Below, one piece after another: positions 44,251 to 50,797 of a stretch of 64,000 bases of DNA. The first letter of the stretch is position 1. Each line of letters starts with the position of its first letter. The DNA is from Chitinophagales bacterium (GTDB lineage: Bacteria > Bacteroidota > Bacteroidia > Chitinophagales > Chitinophagaceae), in NCBI GenBank assembly GCA_017303455.1, contig JAFLBM010000012.1, positions 62,001 through 126,000 on the forward strand, given 5' to 3'. The notes below the pieces were generated by a model. That model saw only the letters and a program-made list of their open reading frames with translations. It was not told the DNA's origin and did not search any database. The position numbers and the translations under genes are program-made.

Positions 44251-44673
44251 ATGAAGATCGCAATTATCAATGGCCCCAACCTGAACCTGCTCGGTAAAAG
44301 AGAGACAGGAATCTATGGCACCATGTCTTTTGAAGAATTCCTGCCTTCACTGAAAAAGAAATTTGCCCATATTACGATCAGCTATTTCCAGAGCAATATT
44401 GAAGGGGAACTGATCACTGAACTGCAGCGGGTGGGTTTTGAAGCGGATGGTATTGTATTGAACCCGGCCGGTTATACGCATACCTCCGTGGCGATCGGCG
44501 ATGCGATTGCGGGTATCAAAGCTCCCGTGGTGGAAGTGCATATCTCCAATGTGCATGCCAGGGAAGATTTCCGGAAGCTCTCGCATGTTTCGGCCAAAGC
44601 AGCCGGCAGCATTTTCGGCCTGGGACTGAAAGGTTATGAACTGGCGATAGAGTATTTGGTTTCTAATAAATAA
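44251..44673 (+). CDS. aroQ: 3-dehydroquinate dehydratase, type II
   Basis: 140 residues. Shikimate pathway, dehydroquinate to dehydroshikimate. N-terminal INGPNLNLLGKRETGIYG with the catalytic Tyr, flexible loop after it, 'YFQSNIEGELITELQRV', 'VLNPAGYTHTSVAIGDAIAG' and VEVHISNVHAREDFR with the catalytic His. Length and motifs are those of the dodecameric type II enzyme. Confidence 0.95.
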   Translation: MKIAIINGPNLNLLGKRETGIYGTMSFEEFLPSLKKKFAHITISYFQSNIEGELITELQRVGFEADGIVLNPAGYTHTSVAIGDAIAGIKAPVVEVHISNVHAREDFRKLSHVSAKAAGSIFGLGLKGYELAIEYLVSNK

Positions 44674-44684
44674 TTTGTTCCCAC

Positions 44685-44758
44685 AAACTTACCTGCCGGC
44701 AGGCAGGGACACCAGGCACACAAAGAATTTCCTGGCGTACTTTGTGCCTTTGTGGGAT
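44685..44758. repeat. CACAAAG-word stem-loop carrying a CCTGCCGGCAGG palindrome
   Basis: Ends CCCACAAA and TTTGTGGG are inverted; inside are ACCTGCCGGCAGGCAGGGA and GGCACACAAAGAATTTCCTG. The right part recurs at 44886-44928. Confidence 0.65.
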
Positions 44759-44799
44759 ATTCTTTTAATTACTGTCCGGGTCTGTTTTCCATTTCCTTT

Positions 44800-44930
44800 A
44801 CCACATAGGTGCACATAGCTATAAAAAAAGTGACAGCATATTTTACTATCTGTCACTTATAACTATAATGCTGTCTGTACTCTAAGCACACAAAGAATTA
44901 CTTGGTGGACTTTGTGTCTTTGTGGGAGAT
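44800..44930. repeat. CATAG-word end, hairpin and CACAAAG stem-loop, ORF-less
   Basis: Starts ACCACATAGGTGCACATAGC, the same start as the left end of the GxxExxY element at 50152. Then a hairpin AAGTGACAG / CTGTCACTT (44828-44859) and a CACAAAG stem (GCACACAAAG ... CTTTGTGTCTTTGTGGGA). Could be a deleted or composite copy of such an element. It lies downstream of aroQ and of the BNR gene. Confidence 0.6.
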
Positions 44931-44934
44931 ATCC

Positions 44935-47583
44935 TTAATCTCTTTCCGGTTCAGTGCCCGGTTCGGTATCATCCACATTCGCCGTTGGAGCCGGACTGTG
45001 TTTTTGTTTCTCCATTTTCTTCTTCATCCATTCCGGGTCTTTGCGCTGCATCTGCACATCATCTAATTTAGCCACGTATAAACTGCGGCCATGGGTGCCG
45101 AGTACAATTTCATTCTCCCGCTGCTGGATCGCAATATCATGCACCGGTACTGATTTGGGCATACCGCCATTCCATAACATGAAGCTGTTACCTGCATCAA
45201 AACTTACATAAAGACCACCATCAGTACCCACATACAATATGCTGTCATTCTTCGGGTCTTCTTTCACCACGTTGATAGGTTCATTCGGCAGGTCTTTGCC
45301 CAGTTGTTTCCAACTGGTACCATAATCATCACTCACATATAAGTAAGGAGCAAAATTATCAAAGCGGTAACCGTTCAGGGATACATAAACCCTTGCTTCT
45401 TTGTGCTGCGAAGCAGTGACACGGCTGACCCAAAGTTGGTTAGTTTGTAAACCATGAGCTGGTCGAAGGGTTTTGGATTTAGTTTTTCCTTTTGGCACTT
45501 CGGCAGGCTCAGTGCTAATTCGCTCCCAGCTATAACCCCCATCTTTACTGATATGGATATTACCATCATCCGAGCCGGTGTACAGCAATCCAAAACGTAA
45601 CGGCGATTCACTGATGGTAGTAATGGTACCATAAGGCACATTGCCGCTTACCTTTCCTTTGGTCATATCTGTACTCATCGGTATCAAAGTATCGCCTTTG
45701 TTCAGCGAACGGTAAAGACGATTGGCACCGTAATACAATACATCCTGGTTATGCTTGCTCAAAAGAATCGGTGTTTGCCAGTTGAAACGTAAGGGTGTTT
45801 CACCCAGTTCATGCACGGGACGTAAGAATTTTTGGGAACCTCTTCTTTCTTTATTGTACCGGCCGTACACACCAAACTGTGAACCGGAATACACGGTGGC
45901 ATTATCTCTTGTATCCACCTGTGCCTGCATCCCGTCACCACCATTGATGCCTTTGTAGGCATACTGGCCATTGTCGATCCAGCCGGCATCTTCTTTATGC
46001 GTGGAAGGTCCCCACCAGCTGCCGTTATCCTGCAAACCACCATACACATTATAGGGTTTTGCATCATCAACAGTGATGGCATAGAACTGTCCCACGGAAG
46101 GCATATTGGCTTTGAACCAGCTGGCTCCATCATCATAAGTAATATTGGCACCGCCATCATTGCCATTGATCAGATGTGAATCTTTTTTCGGGTTCACCCA
46201 CAAAGCATGATGATCGGGATGCACATTGCCCTTGTCCATTGTTTTGAATGTTTTGCCGCCATCGGTGGAAACCTGTGCATAGAAACCAAGAATAAAAACT
46301 TTATCCGGGTTGGTATAGGAAGTATAAATTTTGGCGAAGTAATAACCATAGGTATTGAAGATGCCAATCGGTTTATCATGACTTTTTTTCCAGGTTTGCC
46401 CGCCGTCTTCACTGCGGTACACTTCACAACCGGCAATACCGGTATTCTGGAAACCATCATCACTGTCGAGATAATCATACAAAGCAGTGGGCTTCACTTT
46501 ATCCGTTGCCACCATTTCTTTCACCAGTTTGCCATTATATTTTCTCGGGAAACCATTCTTGCGGAGGAAGCTATCAATCAGGTTGGTTTTAAGTGCAGCA
46601 AATTGTTCTTTGGTAATGCTTTTAAAGTCTTCTTTCTTATAAAGTGAATCATTCTTTTTGGCTTCAGCCGGTTTGGGTGTGTTATTATCAACAATGGCCC
46701 AAACAAGTTTGGGGTTCCCCGGATAGACGGCCAAACCAATACGGCCAATTTTATCACCGGTCATAAAACCTGAACCGGCACCGGATACTAATTTCCAGGT
46801 ATCGCCTCCGTCATTGCTTTTATAGATACCACTTGTTTTACCGCTTTCTTCAAATTTCCAGGCACGGCGCACCCGGTACCACATACCTGCATACACTTCA
46901 TTTGGGTTGGAGGGATTGATATCAAGGTCCACGCAACCGGTATTCTCATCTATAAACAGGGTTTGCTTCCAGGTCTTGCCGCCATCGGTTGTTTTAAACA
47001 CGCCTCTTTCTTTATTCGGGGAATAGAGATGACCCAATACGGCCACCCAGGCAATATCATTGTTCGTGGGATGGAGTTGAATTTTACCTATATGATGTGA
47101 TTCCGGCAAACCGGTATATTCCCAGGTCTTGCCATTGTTAGTACTTTTATATACACCCACACCGGCATAGGAAGAACGGCTGCTGTTCACTTCACCGGTA
47201 CCCACCCAGATGGTTTTGCTGGTCCAGTTCACGGCAATATCACCGATGAACAACATATCTAAACTGTCCATGACGGGAACAAAACTTTGCCCGTTATTTT
47301 TGGTATGCCATAAACCACCGGTGGCATAGGCCACATAGAATTCAGTCGGGTCTTCGGGATTGGCATCAATATCCACCACCCGGCCACTCATGATCGTGGG
47401 CCCGATATTCCGGAAGGGTATATCGTTCAATTGGGATTTACTTTCTAATGCTTTCCGTTGCTCTGTCACTTTCATTCTTTCAGCAGCAGGGGTGGGGTTC
47501 ACCTGGGCAGTAACGAAGGTGGCGATGAGCAGGTTAGCCAATGTGCCAATGGCAGGCAGGTATTTTTTTAACAGGAAGGACAT
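44935..47583 (-). CDS. Exported VPS10/BNR-repeat beta-propeller protein
   Basis: 882 residues. N-terminal signal peptide (LPAIGTLANLLIATFVTAQ). Many sortilin/BNR-type repeats with Asp-box patterns S-x-DGGxTW: 'GVFKTTDGGKTWKQTLF', 'GIYKSNDGGDTWKLVSG', 'EVYRSEDGGQTWKKSHD', 'AQVSTDGGKTFKTMDKG', 'NIHISKDGGYSWERIST', 'LYVSFDAGNSFMLWNGG'. Forms one or two beta-propellers; Bacteroidota homologues are often labelled glycosyl hydrolase without proof of activity. About 160 residues between two repeats (near 285-385) are an insertion. A linker near residues 690-712 is translated from two repeat words (see 45456-45515). Confidence 0.87.
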   Translation of the reverse strand: MSFLLKKYLPAIGTLANLLIATFVTAQVNPTPAAERMKVTEQRKALESKSQLNDIPFRNIGPTIMSGRVVDIDANPEDPTEFYVAYATGGLWHTKNNGQSFVPVMDSLDMLFIGDIAVNWTSKTIWVGTGEVNSSRSSYAGVGVYKSTNNGKTWEYTGLPESHHIGKIQLHPTNNDIAWVAVLGHLYSPNKERGVFKTTDGGKTWKQTLFIDENTGCVDLDINPSNPNEVYAGMWYRVRRAWKFEESGKTSGIYKSNDGGDTWKLVSGAGSGFMTGDKIGRIGLAVYPGNPKLVWAIVDNNTPKPAEAKKNDSLYKKEDFKSITKEQFAALKTNLIDSFLRKNGFPRKYNGKLVKEMVATDKVKPTALYDYLDSDDGFQNTGIAGCEVYRSEDGGQTWKKSHDKPIGIFNTYGYYFAKIYTSYTNPDKVFILGFYAQVSTDGGKTFKTMDKGNVHPDHHALWVNPKKDSHLINGNDGGANITYDDGASWFKANMPSVGQFYAITVDDAKPYNVYGGLQDNGSWWGPSTHKEDAGWIDNGQYAYKGINGGDGMQAQVDTRDNATVYSGSQFGVYGRYNKERRGSQKFLRPVHELGETPLRFNWQTPILLSKHNQDVLYYGANRLYRSLNKGDTLIPMSTDMTKGKVSGNVPYGTITTISESPLRFGLLYTGSDDGNIHISKDGGYSWERISTEPAEVPKGKTKSKTLRPAHGLQTNQLWVSRVTASQHKEARVYVSLNGYRFDNFAPYLYVSDDYGTSWKQLGKDLPNEPINVVKEDPKNDSILYVGTDGGLYVSFDAGNSFMLWNGGMPKSVPVHDIAIQQRENEIVLGTHGRSLYVAKLDDVQMQRKDPEWMKKKMEKQKHSPAPTANVDDTEPGTEPERD
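45456..45515. repeat. Repeat words inside the BNR gene
   Basis: GAGCTGGTCGAAGGG (45456-45470) and GGCACTTCGGCAGGCTCAGT (45494-45513, followed by GC) are the known Bacteroidota repeat words CCTTCGAC-GAGCTC and GCACTGAGC-GAAGTGC in slightly altered form. They code in frame for STEPAEVPKG and TLRPAHGL in a linker. Confidence 0.5.
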
Positions 47584-47669
47584 AAAAGCAGTTAATTTTC
47601 GTTAGTAAATTGCAGTTGCTCACAGCTCACAGCTGGCAGCTCAGAGTTTACTTTCAAACTTACTAAACT

Positions 47670-48374
47670 ATGCGCTTCATTCTTGTTTTACTGCTCCTTA
47701 TTTCTGTGACCGGCTACAGCCAGCCCTGGAAGAGTTATATCCTTAGCGTTAAAGGCGATACACTCAACCGGGTGGATATGAAAGGCCGCAAACAGGGACC
47801 CTGGGTGATCAAAGTGGAAAGCCTGCGGGGCGAAAGGGGCTATGAAGAAGAAGGCTATTTTGAAAATGACCAGAAAACAGGTGAGTGGAAACGTTTTTCC
47901 TTAGAAGGGGTGAAGATCGCTGAAGAAAACTATACCTGGGGCAAACTGAACGGCCGGCAACGCTACTATACCTATAATGGTGGTTTATTAAGAGAGGAAA
48001 GCTGGCGGGCTATGGACCCGGCGAATGCCTATGATACCGTTTCGGTCTATGATGTGAATGACCCTACCCGGGAAGTGGACCGGGTGATTGTGAAAAATGA
48101 AGGCTTTGCCATGAAGCATGGTAAATGGACCTATTATGATCCGCGGGAAGGACGGATTGAAGAAACCGAGAACTATGTGATGAACAAATTACAAACCGCC
48201 GATGGTCTTTACGGCGATGATGATATCAAACCACTGAAAGTAAGCACCTACCAGCCCAGGACCGACAGCCTCGGCAATAAAGTGGTGACCAAACCCAAAG
48301 AGATACTCGAATACGAAAAGAAAAACTCCGGGAAGAAAAAAGTGAAAGTGAGAGATGGCAGTACGGGGAATTAG
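47670..48374 (+). CDS. Exported MORN/YwqK-like repeat protein
   Basis: 234 residues with a short signal peptide (MRFILVLLLLISVTGYSQ). Four to five beta-hairpin repeats of the form 'G.KQGPWVIKVESL.G', 'DQKTGEWKRFSLEGVKIAEE', 'GKLNGRQRYYTYNGGLLREE', 'AMKHGKWTYYDPREGRIEET', the pattern of MORN-variant proteins. The Lys-rich C-terminus is low complexity. Function unknown. Preceded by CAGCTCACAGCT word repeats (47618-47650). Confidence 0.8.
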   Translation: MRFILVLLLLISVTGYSQPWKSYILSVKGDTLNRVDMKGRKQGPWVIKVESLRGERGYEEEGYFENDQKTGEWKRFSLEGVKIAEENYTWGKLNGRQRYYTYNGGLLREESWRAMDPANAYDTVSVYDVNDPTREVDRVIVKNEGFAMKHGKWTYYDPREGRIEETENYVMNKLQTADGLYGDDDIKPLKVSTYQPRTDSLGNKVVTKPKEILEYEKKNSGKKKVKVRDGSTGN

Positions 48375-48409
48375 TATTGCTGATTGTTGAATTTTGATGG
48401 CGAATTTTC

Positions 48410-49294
48410 TTACTGGTTGCAATCTTTGACAACGGTGTAATTGATATTCTTCTCGATGATATTTTCTTTTCCATCTTCATCAAAATATTTGATTTTAACC
48501 GGTATTTTATAAGTACCCGGAATAGCTGAAACTTTTTGTTTATAGCTGCTGTATCCTGCTTCATTGAGAGGGATATAGCTGCCATTGATGGTTATTTTTG
48601 GTATAGCAGATTTACTGAATGCCCCGATTGCGGCAATTACTTCGAGTGTTTCTCCCTTTTTAAGATTTGAACTGTTCTGGTGTAGTATCGGATGATATAA
48701 TGCGAAGTCATGTATGTTTATAAACGTCTGTATTTCACAAACTGAAACGATTTTATTCTCTAAATTTCTTATCGAGCTCTGTAATTTGGTGAGGTATGCA
48801 TCCTTTGCATCTTTACCAGCGTTGTCGAAGAATTTTTTATGAAACATAGCTGCTGCAATTTTACTGGTATCGGAGAGGAAAACTGTATATCCGGGGCCAG
48901 CGAAATTCATTTTAAAACTTTCGTCAGTTTCCAAAATATCTGTTTCAAAACGCTTCATTTTGTTGAATAGGGCAAGGGACTTATCTGCTGTCAGTATTTC
49001 CATTTTTTTCAGGCTGTCTAAATGATCATAGCAGCTGTCAGCGATAGATGCTATACGGACTGCTTTGGGGTACCATCTTTCGACCTGCCTACTGGTTGTG
49101 GGATCGAGCTTTTTCTCGTCCATGCTTGTAATAATGCTCTTGCTTGAATTGTGAATTTGCTGATTGAAAGTAGTCAGCGTATTATTCATTTCATTGATGA
49201 TCTCTTTATCTGACGCTGAGCGATTGGCACAAGATGATATTCCTGCAAACAGACTGAAGTATATCCCGGCAGAAAGGAGATGAAGTTTTCGCAT
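48410..49294 (-). CDS. Lipoprotein resembling part of GldM
   Basis: 294 residues. Signal peptide with lipobox AGISSC (Cys near 22). The pattern resembles gliding/secretion protein GldM: an N-terminal helical region ('LTTFNQQIHNSSKSIITSMD', 'LDSLKKMEIL'), a segment 'YLTKLQSSIRNLENKIVSV', then one Ig-like domain ('KKGETLEVIAAIGAFSKSAI', 'ITINGSYIPLNEAGYSSYKQ'). GldM itself has a membrane helix and further domains and sits with gldL and gldN, which are absent here. Resemblance is from memory of GldM and moderate. AT-richer than its neighbours. It follows the esterase gene by 35 bases and may be co-transcribed. Confidence 0.65.
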   Translation of the reverse strand: MRKLHLLSAGIYFSLFAGISSCANRSASDKEIINEMNNTLTTFNQQIHNSSKSIITSMDEKKLDPTTSRQVERWYPKAVRIASIADSCYDHLDSLKKMEILTADKSLALFNKMKRFETDILETDESFKMNFAGPGYTVFLSDTSKIAAAMFHKKFFDNAGKDAKDAYLTKLQSSIRNLENKIVSVCEIQTFINIHDFALYHPILHQNSSNLKKGETLEVIAAIGAFSKSAIPKITINGSYIPLNEAGYSSYKQKVSAIPGTYKIPVKIKYFDEDGKENIIEKNINYTVVKDCNQ

Positions 49295-49329
49295 CAGGTT
49301 TTATTTCCCGAAACGAATCATAAACAGTT

Positions 49330-50166
49330 TTATTTCTTCCCTGCAAAATATTCCCTGAAAAATAACAACTGGTACTTCACCGCATTCGCCCAGTAAGCCC
49401 AGTCATGCTTGCCCGGTCTTTCAATATAATCATGCGGTATTTTTAAGTACAGCATTTTTTCATGCAGGGCTTTATTCACGCCGTAAAAGAAATCTTCGGT
49501 GCCGCAATCAATGATGATGGATAAATGATCTGCCGGCTTTTGTTCAATAACAGTGATAGTGGAATAGTTTTTCCAGTTCTCCGGGTATTGGGCCGAATCA
49601 CCCAGCATTTTTCTTATTTCCCAGCTTTTTGGAAATGGACGGATATCGAGCCCGCCGCTCATACTGCCACAGGCACCAAAAAGATCAGCATGCCGGAAAC
49701 CCAAATACAAACCACCATGCCCGCCCATACTTAAGCCGGTAATGGCTCTTGCTTTCCTGTTGTTAATAGTTGGATAGTGCTGGTCAATATACTCCGGCAC
49801 TTCTTTGCCGATATAGGTTTCAAAACGGATGGAGGAATCCAGCGGGCTGTCGAAATACCAGCTGTTGCTGCCATCAGGGCAAACGATGATCAGCTGGTAC
49901 TCATCCGCATATTGTTTCAGTTCCGGTACCCTGATCAGCCAGTTGGCATACCAGCCACTGTAACCATGCAATAAATAAACAACCGGGAATCTTTTTGTTT
50001 CTTCTTTAGCCGCAGGTTGTATCACCACGCATTTAAATTCTTTGTGCATGACATTGCTGTAAATACTAACGGTATCAACAGTAGCGGCATGTGAAGTGAG
50101 GCTAAAAAAGCTAATCAGCAGGATTAATATAAGCGGGGTAATATTTTTTTTACCACATAGGGTCAT
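49330..50166 (-). CDS. Secreted esterase of the esterase D / feruloyl esterase type
   Basis: 278 residues from the nearest ATG (50166; M-T-L-C-G-K-K-N). Signal peptide ITPLILILLISFFSLTSHA. Alpha/beta hydrolase: oxyanion region VVYLLHGYSGWYANW, nucleophile Ser in GLSMGGHGG (near 143), Asp in IIDCGTED, His in PGKHDWAYW near the end. The start codon and first five codons are formed by the CATAG-word end of the upstream element, so the original start may have been replaced. A longer frame up to 50226 overlaps the GxxExxY gene and is unlikely. Natural substrate unknown. Confidence 0.87.
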   Translation of the reverse strand: MTLCGKKNITPLILILLISFFSLTSHAATVDTVSIYSNVMHKEFKCVVIQPAAKEETKRFPVVYLLHGYSGWYANWLIRVPELKQYADEYQLIIVCPDGSNSWYFDSPLDSSIRFETYIGKEVPEYIDQHYPTINNRKARAITGLSMGGHGGLYLGFRHADLFGACGSMSGGLDIRPFPKSWEIRKMLGDSAQYPENWKNYSTITVIEQKPADHLSIIIDCGTEDFFYGVNKALHEKMLYLKIPHDYIERPGKHDWAYWANAVKYQLLFFREYFAGKK

Positions 50167-50643
50167 AGGCACATAGCTACACATAGGACTACAATTTTGG
50201 AAGTGCTGCATAGTATTCGTTAACAAGTGTTTTTTGACCCTCTTTAAAGATATTCGTACAGTTGAAATTAATAAGAATCCCTTTAGGTTTCTCCAGCAAT
50301 TTCATATAAGTAAGCAATATTGACTCATGGACAGGTAATAATCCATCATTGGATTTTAGTTCAGTAATAATAAGATTCTCTACTAGTACGTCGTAGCGTA
50401 ATTCTGCATCAAGTGTCACTCCTTTATAAGTGACCGGAACTTTTTGCTGAGCTTGATAGTTCAGATTTTTCAGGCTCAATTCTCGAATGAAGCATTTTTC
50501 ATACACACTTTCAAGCAGTCCGGGCCCTAATTGTTTATGAACTTCAATGGCACAACCAATGATCGAATAAGTAAGCTCGTCAATATATTTTTGTGTGATG
50601 CGCATAAGCTATGTGCTACTATGTATCTATGTGCCTATGTGGT
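50152..50643. mobile_element. Candidate element: GxxExxY gene between inverted CATAG-word repeats
   Basis: Left end ACCACATAGGGTCATAGGCA, CATAGCTACACATAGGA (50152-50188); right end, read inward on the other strand, ACCACATAGGCACATAGATA, CATAGTAGCACATAGCTT (50643-50606). The two ends start with the same ten bases and continue in CATAG words. They abut the stop and start of the only gene inside. 492 bp in all. An ORF-less end of the same sequence is at 44800. No target-site duplication is obvious. Confidence 0.55.
50189..50605 (-). CDS. GxxExxY family protein (PD-(D/E)XK nuclease-like)
   Basis: 138 residues. Family motif GPGLLESVYEKCF near 27-39, preceded by 'YSIIGCAIEVHKQLG'; a nuclease-like core D-x(n)-ExK in LRYDVLVENLIITELKS (near 69-85). 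Ends ALLTYMKLLEKPKGILINF-like and NEYYAALPKL. The fold belongs to the PDDEXK superfamily by family knowledge; activity is not established. The gene fills the space between two inverted word-repeat arms, separating the esterase from anything upstream. Known homologues in other genomes often have N-termini that are translations of similar short word repeats. Confidence 0.88.
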   Translation of the reverse strand: MRITQKYIDELTYSIIGCAIEVHKQLGPGLLESVYEKCFIRELSLKNLNYQAQQKVPVTYKGVTLDAELRYDVLVENLIITELKSNDGLLPVHESILLTYMKLLEKPKGILINFNCTNIFKEGQKTLVNEYYAALPKL

Positions 50644-50679
50644 GAGAAATAAGGTAAGTTAAATATTTTTAAATCAATA

Positions 50680-50708
50680 AAAGAGCCAGCAATTTTCGCT
50701 GGCTCTTT
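50680..50708 (-). terminator. Terminator after the M1 peptidase gene at 50796
   Basis: AAAGAGCCAGC and GCTGGCTCTTT with a 7-base loop, followed on the minus strand by TTATTG. It is nearest to the minus-strand peptidase gene. Confidence 0.65.
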
Positions 50709-50748
50709 ATCATTTTTCTATTTCATCTCTTAGGGTCTTGTGTTGCTA

Positions 50749-50797
50749 TTCCCCTCCTGCGGAGGGCCTGCCTGCCGGCAGGGTTAGGGGAGGCTCT
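50749..50797. repeat. Nested repeat: GC-rich palindrome split by a CCTGCCGGCAGG palindrome
   Basis: Minus strand GAGCCTCCCCTAACCC, then TGCCGGCAGGCAGG, then CCCTCCGCAGGAGGGGAATAG. The outer parts equal the 8521 repeat; the inner part equals the repeat at 44694. It follows the stop of the peptidase gene directly. Confidence 0.75.
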
